From positions 124,001 through 188,000 of the forward strand of contig NZ_JAAMQU010000002.1 in the NCBI RefSeq assembly GCF_013522925.1: a stretch of DNA of 64,000 nt. Direction: 5' to 3'. Positions 10,976 to 20,483 of this stretch are shown in pieces (the stretch's first letter is position 1; every line of letters starts with the position of its first letter). The translations under genes were made by a program, and so were the position numbers. Below the pieces are notes generated by a model that had not been told where the DNA came from, searched no databases, and saw nothing but the letters and a program-made list of their open reading frames with translations. The stretch is from Pseudomonas japonica. GTDB taxonomy: Bacteria; Pseudomonadota; Gammaproteobacteria; Pseudomonadales; Pseudomonadaceae.

Positions 10976-11527
10976 ATGAACGTCTGGCGCACGCTGTTCG
11001 CGGTCATGCTGGTGGGCGCCCTGCTCAGTGGTTGCCTGGCCACGTTCGATGAGCCCATCCCGCCGGGGCAAAAGGCGCCCGCGGCCTTGCTTGGCCAATG
11101 GCAGGCCCGGGATGCCTGGGGCGAGCACCTGAACCTCAAGATCCAGCCCGCCGCTGAGGGGCATTACAGCGCCATCAGCTACCAGAAAGGTTCTCCTGCC
11201 CCACGGGATCAGGCGACCTTTACCGTAAGCCGCCACGGGGGCCGCTGGTACGCATCTGCGCCCATGCCCAAGGCCTATGGTGGGCGCTTCGCTATCGTTG
11301 GCTTCGAACTGAGCGATGCGGACGAATTGGTGGTCTACAACCTGGACCTGGAGCGCTTGCAGCAGGCGATAGCCCAGGGTGCCCTCGCCGGTGAGCGCTT
11401 CGACACGCGTGACGGCCAGGGCGTTGCCGTACGCTCAAGCCCGGCCCAAGTGTTCGCCTGGCTGGACGACCCGGCCAACACGGATGTGTTCGTGGAAATC
11501 GCCCGCTACAAACGGGTTGCACGCTGA
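10976..11527 (+). CDS. Putative lipoprotein of unknown function
   Basis: A 183-residue protein. The signal peptide ends in the lipobox LSGC (Cys at about residue 20), so it should be lipid-anchored, probably in the outer membrane because the next residues are Leu-Ala and not Asp. The remainder is a predicted beta-rich domain with no motif I recognise. The ribosome site GGAGG lies just before the ATG. It sits between the TetR gene and the QEGLA gene on the same strand with short gaps, suggesting one operon. Confidence 0.82.
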   Translation: MNVWRTLFAVMLVGALLSGCLATFDEPIPPGQKAPAALLGQWQARDAWGEHLNLKIQPAAEGHYSAISYQKGSPAPRDQATFTVSRHGGRWYASAPMPKAYGGRFAIVGFELSDADELVVYNLDLERLQQAIAQGALAGERFDTRDGQGVAVRSSPAQVFAWLDDPANTDVFVEIARYKRVAR

Positions 11528-11545
11528 CTTCACAAGGGAGGGCCG

Positions 11546-12823
11546 ATGGACGACTACCAGCAAACGGTGCGAGTGCTGTCCGATCGTATTGTTGCCGCGC
11601 AAACCCCTATTCGTATCCTCGATGCGGTGAAATGGGACGACAACGTCCGCCAGGCGTTCCTCAAGGCCAAGGGCAAAGCCCTGCCTGAAGTGGACCGCGC
11701 CTGGTACCAGAGCCGGCCGTTGGGCTTCGACGCGACGGCCGTGCGGGTGGAATTCCAGAGTATCGAGCGCGAGGTCACGCGGCAGCTGGGGCAATTCAAC
11801 CCGGTAGGGCAGATCATGCGCCGCATGTGCCGCGAATACCGGATGGTGGTGCGCATGCTGGAAGCCCGGGGCACTGAGGATTTCGGGCTCATTTCACAGG
11901 AGTTGTATGGCGCGGCTTCCGATGCGTTCCATGCTGGCGACCCCACCCTGGCAGACCTCGGCATGATGCTGTCCGATTACCTCAATAACATCGACGGCCG
12001 TGGGGACCTTAAAGACGAGATAAAAAACCTCACGGCCAAGGAAGCGGTAGACATGCTGCAAAGCCGGCTCAACCGCGTATTCGGCGAAACCGAAGGCACT
12101 ATCCGCGTGTTCGAGTCCGATGGCATCGTGGCCGACGCCGCGGCCGGCGCTGATTACATCAAGATCCGCGCCGACGCCATGTTCAACGAGCGGGATGTGC
12201 GCGCGCTGGAGGTGCATGAGGGCCTGGTGCATGTGGGCACCACACTGAACGGGTTGAACCAGCCTATCTGCACCTTCCTGGCCAAGGGGCCGCCGTCCTC
12301 TACCGTCACGCAGGAAGGGCTGGCCATCCTCATGGAGGTGATTGCCTTCGCCTCCTACCCCAGCCGCCTGCGCAAGCTCACCAACCGCACCCGTGCCATT
12401 CACATGGTGGAGGAGGGGGCGGACTTCCTTCAAGTGTTCGATTTCTTCCAGGAGCAAGGCTTCGGCATGGCCGAGAGCTACGGTAATGCCAGCCGGGTAT
12501 TCCGCGGTTCCACCCCTACGGGGCTGCCCTTTACCAAGGACCTGTCCTACCTCAAGGGCTTCATCATGGTCTACAACTACATCCAGCTCGCGGTTCGCAA
12601 GGGCAAGCTGGAGCAGGTGTCGCTGTTGTTCTGCGGCAAGACCACCCTGGAAGACATGCGTATCCTGCGCCAGTTGGTGGAAGAAGGCCTGGTAGCGCCG
12701 CCCAAGTACCTCCCGGAACAGTTCCGTGACATGAATGCGCTGTCGGCGTGGATGTGCTTCTCCAACTTCCTCAATCACCTGAGCCTGGACCGCATTGAAG
12801 CGGATTACGCGAACATCATTTAA
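11546..12823 (+). CDS. QEGLA-motif protein (DUF1704/MATCAP family), putative metallopeptidase
   Basis: A 425-residue cytosolic-looking protein with no signal peptide. It carries the family name motif QEGLA (residues 256-260) and, 32 residues before it, HEGLVH (224-229), an HExxxH pattern. In the related eukaryotic MATCAP/TMCP carboxypeptidases these motifs supply zinc ligands and the catalytic Glu. Bacterial members were labelled flavohaemoglobin-expression modulating, which says little about mechanism. A start at ATG 11546 follows AGGGAGG. The downstream hydrolase gene overlaps its 3' end. Peptidase activity is inferred. Confidence 0.88.
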   Translation: MDDYQQTVRVLSDRIVAAQTPIRILDAVKWDDNVRQAFLKAKGKALPEVDRAWYQSRPLGFDATAVRVEFQSIEREVTRQLGQFNPVGQIMRRMCREYRMVVRMLEARGTEDFGLISQELYGAASDAFHAGDPTLADLGMMLSDYLNNIDGRGDLKDEIKNLTAKEAVDMLQSRLNRVFGETEGTIRVFESDGIVADAAAGADYIKIRADAMFNERDVRALEVHEGLVHVGTTLNGLNQPICTFLAKGPPSSTVTQEGLAILMEVIAFASYPSRLRKLTNRTRAIHMVEEGADFLQVFDFFQEQGFGMAESYGNASRVFRGSTPTGLPFTKDLSYLKGFIMVYNYIQLAVRKGKLEQVSLLFCGKTTLEDMRILRQLVEEGLVAPPKYLPEQFRDMNALSAWMCFSNFLNHLSLDRIEADYANII

Positions 12824-13688
12824 AGCCTTGGGGCTGGCGCTGCTGCTGGGCATGTCCGGCTGCAGCAGCCTGCTGTTCTATCCCGAGCCCGGCGAGCCCT
12901 TCACGCCTGATGTGGCAAAGCTGGCCTGGCGCCCGCTAGCGCTGCAAAGCGCCGATGGCGTTCGCCTGCATGCCTGGTGGTTGCCAGCCAAGGCCGGTGT
13001 GCCGGTCAAGGGTACGGTGCTGCACCTGCATGGCAACGGCGGCAACCTATCCCGCCACCTGGGCGGCAGTTGGTGGCTGCCGGCCGAGGGGTATCAGGTA
13101 TTGATGCTGGATTACCGCGGCTATGGGCTATCCGAAGGCAGTGCCGACCTGCCGGGGGTGTACCTCGACATACAAGCGGCGCTCGACTGGCTGCGCCAGG
13201 CACCGGAAACCCAAGGCCAGCCGTTGATACTGCTGGGGCAAAGCCTGGGTGGCGCGCTGGGCATCCATTACCTGGCCGGGCACCCGAGCGAAGCGGCGCG
13301 TTTCAAGGCCTTGGTATTCGACGGTGCGCCCGCCAGTTATCGCAAGGTGGGCCGCTTTGCCCTGAGCACCTCGTGGCTGACCTGGCCTCTGCAGGTGCCG
13401 TTGTCCTGGATCGTGCCGGACGGTGACAGCGCCATCGCGGCGGCTGAGCACATCGGGCCCATCCCCAAGTTGTTGTTCCAGAGCCTGGATGACAGCGTGG
13501 TGCCGCTGGAAAACGGCATAGAGCTGTACAAGGCCTTGCCACCGCCCCGTGTGCTGCAACTGACCCGTGGGGGCCATGTGCAAACCTTCGCCGACCCCAC
13601 CTTCCGCCAGGTGATGCTGCACTTCCTCGAGGACCCCAGCCACTTCGACGGGCTGCGCCGGTTGGGCGAGATTCCCAATTACCCGTAG
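12795..13688 (+). CDS. Alpha/beta-hydrolase lipoprotein
   Basis: A 297-residue alpha/beta-hydrolase with the nucleophile elbow GQSLGG, an oxyanion HGNGGN motif (HLHGNGGNLSRH) and a probable catalytic His near the C-terminus (GGHVQTF). The N-terminus reads as a lipoprotein signal only if translation starts at TTG 12795 (MKRITRT, then LLLGMSGC). The first internal ATG falls inside the signal peptide. That start overlaps the QEGLA gene by 29 bases, suggesting coupling. The substrate is unknown; relatives are annotated as serine aminopeptidase or BEM46-like proteins. Confidence 0.85.
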   Translation: MKRITRTSFKALGLALLLGMSGCSSLLFYPEPGEPFTPDVAKLAWRPLALQSADGVRLHAWWLPAKAGVPVKGTVLHLHGNGGNLSRHLGGSWWLPAEGYQVLMLDYRGYGLSEGSADLPGVYLDIQAALDWLRQAPETQGQPLILLGQSLGGALGIHYLAGHPSEAARFKALVFDGAPASYRKVGRFALSTSWLTWPLQVPLSWIVPDGDSAIAAAEHIGPIPKLLFQSLDDSVVPLENGIELYKALPPPRVLQLTRGGHVQTFADPTFRQVMLHFLEDPSHFDGLRRLGEIPNYP

Positions 13689-13715
13689 CAGCTGGCCTTG
13701 GCGCCAACCGCCCAC

Positions 13716-13746
13716 AAAAAAGCCAGCCCCGAGGGGCTGGCTTTTT
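13716..13746. terminator. Bidirectional rho-independent terminator
   Basis: AGCCAGCCCC and GGGGCTGGCT form a perfect stem flanked by A6 on one side and T5 on the other. It lies between the convergent alpha/beta-hydrolase gene and the OmpA-family gene and can serve both. Confidence 0.92.
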
Positions 13747-13762
13747 CATGCAACTGCGGCGC

Positions 13763-14545
13763 TTAGTGCATCGAGGAGCGTGGCGCGACGGGCTGGTTGT
13801 CGTTGGAAATGGTCACTTCCACACGACGGTTCATGGCGCGGCCCGAGCTGCTGCTGTTGTCAGCTACGGGGTACTGCTTGCCGTAGCCTTGAGCGACGAT
13901 GCGCTTGGCGTCTACACCCTGGCGAACCAGCGCGGCCATCACGGAGGTGGCACGGGCCTGGGACAGGCTCTGGTTGTAGGAATCCGACCCAGTGGCGTCG
14001 GTATACCCTTCGATGATGACCTGACGGTCCGGGTTGTCCTTCAGGAACTGAGCCAGCTGGATGACGTTGGTCATGCCGCTGGGCTTGAGCTCGGACTTGT
14101 TCAGGTCGAACAGTACGTCGCCGAAGGTCACCAGGGTGCCACGGTCGGTCTGCTTGGCGTTCAGGCTGTCCTGCAACTTCTTGATCTGAGCGTCGCGAGC
14201 GTCCAGCTGTGCCTTGGCGCGCAGGGCGGCGGCGTTCTTGATGTCATCTTCGGACGTGCGCAGGGCGATGGTCTGCTTGGCGAATTCCACGCGCTGGTTG
14301 GTCAGGTAGGCCAGTTGGTCGACCTTCTGCTTGTCGTCGCCTTCACGGTAGGCCTTGTCGGCCTTGTCCAGCCATTCCGAAGCATCCTTGGTTTCCAGCG
14401 CAGCCAGGGTCGCGGATTTCGGGTTGGTCTGCAGCGAGGAGTAGTTGGTGCGGGCGCTTTCCAGGTTGGCGTTCGGGTCGTGCGAGCAAGCGCTCAAGCT
14501 AACGGCCACGGCCAGCAGGGCAGGGATCATCAAATGTTTACGCAT
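13763..14545 (-). CDS. OmpA-family lipoprotein, LptF-like
   Basis: A 260-residue protein with a lipobox (VSLSAC, Cys at 20), an N-terminal helical DUF4398-type region and a C-terminal OmpA peptidoglycan-binding domain (FDLNKSELKPSG, IEGYTDATGSDSYNQSLSQARATSV, MNRRVEVTI). It should tie the outer membrane to the peptidoglycan. Together with the upstream DUF4398 lipoprotein and nearby ppc and adk it corresponds to the lptF (PA3692) neighbourhood of P. aeruginosa, recalled from memory. It follows the DUF4398 gene with a 40-base gap, so one transcript is likely. Confidence 0.9.
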   Translation of the reverse strand: MRKHLMIPALLAVAVSLSACSHDPNANLESARTNYSSLQTNPKSATLAALETKDASEWLDKADKAYREGDDKQKVDQLAYLTNQRVEFAKQTIALRTSEDDIKNAAALRAKAQLDARDAQIKKLQDSLNAKQTDRGTLVTFGDVLFDLNKSELKPSGMTNVIQLAQFLKDNPDRQVIIEGYTDATGSDSYNQSLSQARATSVMAALVRQGVDAKRIVAQGYGKQYPVADNSSSSGRAMNRRVEVTISNDNQPVAPRSSMH

Positions 14546-14585
14546 GGGGGTTCTTCCTTATCTGTCCAAAGTGCACTCGGGGCGG

Positions 14586-14984
14586 TTACTGAGCGTTGCG
14601 CATGCCTTCCTGGCGCAGTTCTTCCACGCCCTGGTGCGCGTCGTCCACGGCCTTCTGTGCCTTGGCGGCCTGTGCCTTGCGCTCGGCTACGCGAGCGTCC
14701 CACTCAGCCTGTTCGGCAAGCATTTTTGCCTTGTCGTAGTCTTCGTCGTGCATGGCGATTTCGGCCGCCTTGAATTTGTCCTGGGCCGATTTGGTTTCCA
14801 CGGCCGCGTATTCGGTCCCGCCAGCGCTTACCGCGCTGTTCACGGCCGATTGGGCCAGCGCGTATTGCTCAGTGGGTGGGTTACCGGCGCAACCGGCCAG
14901 AATGAAGCTGCTGCCCAGCGCCAGAGCGGCGAGCTTGAGCCCACGGACTGCGTTGGACGAGGGTTTGGCAGTGCAAGTCTTCAT
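14586..14984 (-). CDS. DUF4398-domain lipoprotein
   Basis: A 132-residue lipoprotein with signal ending FILAGC and a coiled-coil DUF4398 domain rich in Ala, Glu and Lys (QDKFKAAEIAMHDEDYDKAKMLAEQAEW). I chose the ATG at 14984 (MKTCTAKP) because GGAG lies nine bases upstream; starts at 14999 and 15029 are also open but lack a ribosome site. The gene shares its domain with the N-terminal half of the following OmpA-type lipoprotein, so the two may act together in the envelope. Confidence 0.87.
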   Translation of the reverse strand: MKTCTAKPSSNAVRGLKLAALALGSSFILAGCAGNPPTEQYALAQSAVNSAVSAGGTEYAAVETKSAQDKFKAAEIAMHDEDYDKAKMLAEQAEWDARVAERKAQAAKAQKAVDDAHQGVEELRQEGMRNAQ

Positions 14985-15082
14985 GATCTTCGACTCCATA
15001 GGAGGGCTTTCAAAAAACAACTTATCCATGGCAGCGGCCTGGGCAGCGTAACCGCGGGCATACTACTGCGATGGCTAATGTT

Positions 15083-15110
15083 TGGGACTCAAGTGTTTTT
15101 CTGATAGTTC
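15083..15110 (-). promoter_or_regulatory. AlgU (sigma-E)-like promoter upstream of the DUF4398-lptF pair
   Basis: On the minus strand GAACTA (15110-15105) is followed after 17 bases by TCCCA (15087-15083). The AlgU consensus is GAACTT, 16-17 bases, TCtga. One mismatch in the -35 and a weak -10 make it tentative. lptF is an AlgU-dependent gene in P. aeruginosa, which supports the reading. Confidence 0.45.
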
Positions 15111-15164
15111 ACAAAACTGTCCAAAGGAATGAATTTTTACTTCCTGAAGGCTCTGGGACAGGGC

Positions 15165-15545
15165 CTAGCGGCCGCTTTCCGTCAGGCCTTGGGCGGCAGT
15201 ATCGACTGTCTCGGGTGTGTCTTTTTGGTTAAGTTCGTCCAGATAACGACGAGACAGTGCAAGGAAGCGCGGTGTCGGCCCGATGTCTTCGTACATAGGG
15301 TCGCCTTCTTCATCGGTAGCGATCACCTTGGTTCCGCGGATATACGGAAAGCTGGTTTCAAGCTCTTCGAGCGCCGCGCCGATCAGCTCTCCGAGCAGTT
15401 CTTCGGCATGGTGTTTCGGATACATTTCCTGCAACGCCGACAGGCGAGCGGCCGATTCAACGTCCAGATGGATGCTGTAGGGTGTTTTGGTCAGGCGGCC
15501 TTTGGCGTTCTGTTCCCAATGCCGGGCGAGCTCACGGATTTTCAT
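15165..15545 (-). CDS. Conserved hypothetical protein, possible small regulatory protein
   Basis: A 126-residue soluble protein. The ATG at 15545 (MKIRELARHWEQ) has a GAGGTG ribosome site five bases upstream; an open stretch further upstream lacks one. The first 50 residues (LARHWEQNAKGRLTKTPYSIHLDVESAARLSALQEMYPKHHAEELLGELI) look like a ribbon-helix-helix-style segment, with an acidic region following (TDEEGDPMYEDIGPTPRF). It is divergent from ppc. I do not recognise a function; some genomes call homologues pilin assembly protein without clear basis. Confidence 0.8.
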   Translation of the reverse strand: MKIRELARHWEQNAKGRLTKTPYSIHLDVESAARLSALQEMYPKHHAEELLGELIGAALEELETSFPYIRGTKVIATDEEGDPMYEDIGPTPRFLALSRRYLDELNQKDTPETVDTAAQGLTESGR

Positions 15546-15705
15546 GGGCACCTCATGGGTCGGATAGGTCATTGCGAGGCCAAACAGCCGTGCATCCACA
15601 AGGCTGAATAAGGCGTACAGGAGTATTGAGCGGTTTTTCCGGGCCGCGTTCATTTGCCGCTGCGCTATCCTGCCTGCGTCTGCCGGCCATCAGAGGAGCA
15701 AGGAC

Positions 15706-18372
15706 ATGAGCGAAATCGATGCGCGCCTGCGTGAGCGGGTCCATGTGTTGGGCGAATTGCTCGGCACCACCATTCGCGAGCAATACGGCGAAGCCTTCCT
15801 CGAAAAGATCGAGCGCATCCGGCAAGGGGCCAAGGCCGATCGCCGCAGCGCGACCGCCAGCACCGCGCAGCTGCGCGACAGCCTCGATGACCTGAGCGAG
15901 GACGAGCTACTGCCGGTGGCACGGGCGTTCACTCAATTTTTGAACCTGGCCAACATCGCAGAGCAGTACCAGTTGATCCGCCGGCGGGCCGAAGGCGACG
16001 CCCCGGTCGCGCAGCTTGCGGACCCGAGTGCGGACATGGCGGATGCCGAGCGCCTGCCCGAGCTGCTGCGCCGCCTGCAAGCCGCCGGGCATGATGCCGA
16101 CCATCTGGCCCGGCACGTGGGCCGGCTGGATATCGAGCTGGTGCTCACCGCGCACCCCACGGAAGTGGCCCGGCGCACGCTGATCCAGAAATACGACGCC
16201 ATCGCCGCTCAGTTGGCCATGCTGGACCATCGCGACCTTACCGATGCGGAACAGCAAGCCATCCATCACAAGCTGCAGCGGCTGATCGCCGAGGCGTGGC
16301 ATACCGATGAGATCCGTCGCACCCGTCCCACGCCGGTGGATGAAGCCAAATGGGGTTTTGCGGTGATCGAGCACTCCCTGTGGCACGCGGTGCCCAACCA
16401 CCTGCGCAAAGTGGATGCTGCGCTGCATGCCGCCACCGGTTTGCACCTGCCACTGGAAGCGGCGCCGATCCGCTTTGCCTCGTGGATGGGCGGCGATCGC
16501 GACGGTAACCCCAATGTCACGGCTGCGGTGACCCGCGAGGTGCTGCTGCTGGCGCGGTGGATGGCGGCAGACCTCTTCTTGCGCGACGTGGACCAATTGG
16601 CCGCGGAGCTGTCCATGCAGCAGGCCAGCGAAGCGCTGCGTGCACACAGTGGTGATAGCGCCGAGCCCTACCGGCACGTACTGAAGGCATTGCGCGAACG
16701 CCTGCGGGCAACGCGCAGCTGGGCCCAGGCCGCCCTTAAGGGCCCGCACCCGGCCGATGCCGAGGTGCTACAGGACAACCATCAACTGCTGGCGCCGCTA
16801 CAGCTATGTTTTGAGTCGCTGCATGCCTGTGGGATGGGCGTGATCGCCGATGGCCCATTGCTGGACTGTATCCGTCGGGCCGTCACCTTCGGCTTGTTTC
16901 TGGTGCGCCTGGACGTTCGCCAGGATGCGGCCCGCCACGCGGCGGCCATGAGCGAAATCACCGAGTATCTGGGGCTGGGGCGCTATGCGGACTGGGACGA
17001 AGACGACCGGGTAGCCTTCCTGCTGACAGAGCTGAACAACCGCCGGCCGTTATTGCCGGCCCACTTCCGGCCCTCGGCCGAAACCGCCGAAGTGCTGGCC
17101 ACCTGTCGCGAAGTGGCGGCTGCACCGGCGGCGTCGCTCGGCTCTTATGTCATCTCCATGGCGGGGGCCGCATCAGATGTATTGGCCGTGCAACTGCTAT
17201 TAAAGGAATCGGGCGTATTGCGACCCATGCGGGTGGTGCCATTGTTCGAAACCCTGGCAGACCTGGACAACGCCGGCCCGGTGATCGAGCGCTTGCTGTC
17301 GCTGCCCGGCTATCGCGCCAGGCTCCATGGGCCTCAGGAAGTGATGATCGGTTATTCCGACTCGGCCAAGGACGCTGGCACCACGGCAGCGGCCTGGGCG
17401 CAATACCGGGCGCAGGAAACACTGGTGAACATCTGTGCGGAGCAGGGCGTCGAGCTGCTGCTGTTCCATGGCCGCGGCGGGACCGTCGGGCGAGGAGGCG
17501 GCCCCGCACACGCGGCCATTTTGTCGCAGCCGCCCGGCTCGGTGGCCGGGCGCTTCCGCACCACTGAGCAAGGGGAGATGATCCGTTTCAAATTCGGCCT
17601 GCCTGATATCGCCGAGCAAAACCTGCACCTATACCTTGCGGCCGTGCTCGAGGCCACGCTGCTCCCGCCGCCGCTTCCCGAAGCGCCGTGGCGCGCTCAA
17701 ATGGACCGCCTGGCCACGGACGGCGTGCAGGCATATCGCAAGGTAGTGCGTGAGCACCCTCAATTCGTGGAGTACTTCCGCCAGTCAACTCCGGAGCAGG
17801 AGCTGGGGCGCTTGCCCTTGGGCAGCCGGCCGGCCAAGCGCCGCCAGGGCGGCATCGAAAGCTTGCGTGCTATCCCGTGGATTTTCGGTTGGACGCAAAC
17901 CCGCCTGATGTTGCCGGCCTGGCTGGGCTGGGAAGCGGCGCTGGGCCAGGCCCTGGAACGGGGCGACGGCCCGGTGCTGGCGCAGATGCGAGAGCGTTGG
18001 CCGTTCTTCCGTACCCGCATAGATATGCTGGAAATGGTGCTGGCCAAGGCAGACGCGGACATCGCCAGCCAATATGACGAGCGCCTGGTAGAGGATTCGC
18101 TCAAGCCGCTGGGCCAGGAGCTACGCGACCTATTGTCGCAGTGTGCACACCATGTACTGGCGGTCACCGGGCAGCCGAAACTGCTGGCCAGCAGCCCGGA
18201 TACCCTTGAGTTCTTTGCCCTTCGCAATACCTACCTGGACCCCCTGCATCGCCTGCAGACCGAGCTGCTTGCCCGCTCCCGATCCCAGCAGGGCGCCCCG
18301 CACAGCGGGCTAGAGCAGGCGCTGCTGGTAACCGTGGCGGGTATCGCCGCCGGCTTGCGCAACACCGGTTAA
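15706..18372 (+). CDS. ppc: Phosphoenolpyruvate carboxylase
   Basis: An 888-residue enzyme that fixes bicarbonate onto PEP to make oxaloacetate, refilling the TCA cycle. Conserved features are [12 protein letters not shown] (catalytic His), the [13 protein letters not shown] loop, [14 protein letters not shown] and the C-terminal [15 protein letters not shown] segment ending in NTG. The length is a few residues above the family norm, with no sign of disruption. The start follows GAGGAGCAAGGAC. It is divergent from the hypothetical gene at 15165. Confidence 0.97.
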   Translation: MSEIDARLRERVHVLGELLGTTIREQYGEAFLEKIERIRQGAKADRRSATASTAQLRDSLDDLSEDELLPVARAFTQFLNLANIAEQYQLIRRRAEGDAPVAQLADPSADMADAERLPELLRRLQAAGHDADHLARHVGRLDIELVLTAHPTEVARRTLIQKYDAIAAQLAMLDHRDLTDAEQQAIHHKLQRLIAEAWHTDEIRRTRPTPVDEAKWGFAVIEHSLWHAVPNHLRKVDAALHAATGLHLPLEAAPIRFASWMGGDRDGNPNVTAAVTREVLLLARWMAADLFLRDVDQLAAELSMQQASEALRAHSGDSAEPYRHVLKALRERLRATRSWAQAALKGPHPADAEVLQDNHQLLAPLQLCFESLHACGMGVIADGPLLDCIRRAVTFGLFLVRLDVRQDAARHAAAMSEITEYLGLGRYADWDEDDRVAFLLTELNNRRPLLPAHFRPSAETAEVLATCREVAAAPAASLGSYVISMAGAASDVLAVQLLLKESGVLRPMRVVPLFETLADLDNAGPVIERLLSLPGYRARLHGPQEVMIGYSDSAKDAGTTAAAWAQYRAQETLVNICAEQGVELLLFHGRGGTVGRGGGPAHAAILSQPPGSVAGRFRTTEQGEMIRFKFGLPDIAEQNLHLYLAAVLEATLLPPPLPEAPWRAQMDRLATDGVQAYRKVVREHPQFVEYFRQSTPEQELGRLPLGSRPAKRRQGGIESLRAIPWIFGWTQTRLMLPAWLGWEAALGQALERGDGPVLAQMRERWPFFRTRIDMLEMVLAKADADIASQYDERLVEDSLKPLGQELRDLLSQCAHHVLAVTGQPKLLASSPDTLEFFALRNTYLDPLHRLQTELLARSRSQQGAPHSGLEQALLVTVAGIAAGLRNTG

Positions 18373-18571
18373 GGGAACCTTCCTGATGCGGCAGGAAGTG
18401 TCCGCCAGGGCACACCTCGCCGCCCAGGCAGTCACACTTGGTTGCACCTTGCCCGCTGCGGCGGGTTCCTGCGACCTTCGACGGCTTGTCTGGCCTCGGG
18501 CGCCTGTGTATCTTGGACAGCCTTTTGGCCGATTTCGGCCAGCCCGAATTTTTTCGGTGGCTCACCGGTAG

Positions 18572-19279
<708 letters not shown>

Positions 19280-19294
19280 CAGCTTCCCGGATAA

Positions 19295-19320
19295 ACGAAA
19301 GCCCGTTCGCGGGCTTTCGT
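19295..19320 (+). terminator. Rho-independent terminator of adk
   Basis: ACGAAAGCCCG and CGGGCTTTCGT are perfect 11-base arms around a TTCG tetraloop. The hairpin starts 16 bases after the adk stop and is followed by a short T-containing stretch. Confidence 0.88.
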
Positions 19321-19360
19321 CGTTTATACTCTCTGCCTTTTTTCTGCCCCGGACACCGCA

Positions 19361-20044
19361 ATGCCCACCTTGCTGGCCCTCGATACCGCCACCGAAGCCT
19401 GTTCTGTCGCCTTGCTCCATGAGGGTCGGGTACTCAGCCATTATGAGGTGATCCCCCGGCTGCATGCGCAGAAGCTGCTACCGATGATCCAGCAGGTTCT
19501 GGCCCAGGCTGGTATCGCGCCAAGTGCGGTGGATGCTATCGCCTTCGGTCGCGGCCCCGGCGCGTTCACCGGGGTTCGCATTGCCATTGGCGTGGTGCAG
19601 GGCCTGGCGTTCGCGCTGGATCGCCCTGTGCTCGGCGTTTCCAACCTGGCCGCGCTTGCCCAAGGTGCCTGGCGGCGTCACGGCGAGGCCAGGGTGGCCG
19701 CGGCCATCGATGCTCGCATGGATGAAGTGTACTGGGGCTGCTATCAGGAACAGGCCGGCGAAATGCGCCTGTGCGGCATCGAGGCCGTGCTGCCCCCTCA
19801 TGCGGTGCAGTTGCCGGCCGATAACCCGGAGGGCTGGTACGGCGCTGGCACGGGGTGGGGCTATGCTGATCGCTTGGCGGTCAAGCCCAGGCAGTTCGAC
19901 GCCATGGCCCTGCCGCACGCGGAAGACGTACTGGCGCTGGCCACGTTCGGCTGGGCGCGTGGCGAGGCCGTCGCCGCTGACCAGGCACAGCCGGTGTACC
20001 TGAGGGACAACGTGGCAACGCCAAAGGGCGCTCCTCGCGCCTGA
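19361..20044 (+). CDS. tsaB: TsaB, tRNA threonylcarbamoyladenosine biosynthesis protein
   Basis: A 227-residue ASKHA-fold protein starting MPTLLALDTATEACSVAL. The GRGPGAFTGVRIAIGVVQGLA segment is typical of TsaB. It is the non-catalytic partner that supports TsaD, TsaE and TsaC in t6A37 formation on ANN-decoding tRNAs. It lies just after the adk terminator, a common neighbour in pseudomonads. Confidence 0.94.
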   Translation: MPTLLALDTATEACSVALLHEGRVLSHYEVIPRLHAQKLLPMIQQVLAQAGIAPSAVDAIAFGRGPGAFTGVRIAIGVVQGLAFALDRPVLGVSNLAALAQGAWRRHGEARVAAAIDARMDEVYWGCYQEQAGEMRLCGIEAVLPPHAVQLPADNPEGWYGAGTGWGYADRLAVKPRQFDAMALPHAEDVLALATFGWARGEAVAADQAQPVYLRDNVATPKGAPRA

Positions 20045-20180
20045 GCCGGGTTCCGACAGCCCGAGGGGTTTTCGACCCACGGCCCTAAACCTTTTGCACG
20101 TTATGTGGTCCAGTTATCACCGAGTCAGTGCTGGGGGCGCTACAGTGCCAGCACGCTGATATCACCTATCGAGAACCTGA

Positions 20181-20483
20181 ATGCGCATAGATGGCGTCTC
20201 CTCGCGGTCGTACCCGATCAAGCGCAAGCCCGGCAAGGGCTTGGCGCGGGTTGAGGACGTGCCTGAAGAACGGGAAGGCGAGATCGAAGTGATCGAGGCC
20301 CGCCCGCGGCCTGCCGCAAGCGGTGGCCGCGGTACGCTCGTGCCGGCCTTCTCCGCGCGCGAGCAGGAAGAACTCTTCCGCGGCGTCAACACCCGCGTGG
20401 CTACTGCCTTGGCAAGCTACCTCACCACGGCGAGCTTCGTGGAGTGGGACGGTGAGGTTCTGGGCCTGGACGTTCATATCTGA
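20181..20483 (+). CDS. Conserved hypothetical protein
   Basis: A 100-residue protein starting MRIDGVSSRSYPIKRK. The first half is charged and Pro/Arg/Glu-rich and probably unstructured. The C-terminal 45 residues (FSAREQEELFRGVNTRVATALASYLTTASFVEWD) look like a short helical region ending in a hydrophobic strand. No signal peptide is present. Its TGA stop forms the sequence CTGA with the apparent CTG start of the next gene, so it should be translated with the DUF72 protein. I do not recognise a family. Confidence 0.75.
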   Translation: MRIDGVSSRSYPIKRKPGKGLARVEDVPEEREGEIEVIEARPRPAASGGRGTLVPAFSAREQEELFRGVNTRVATALASYLTTASFVEWDGEVLGLDVHI

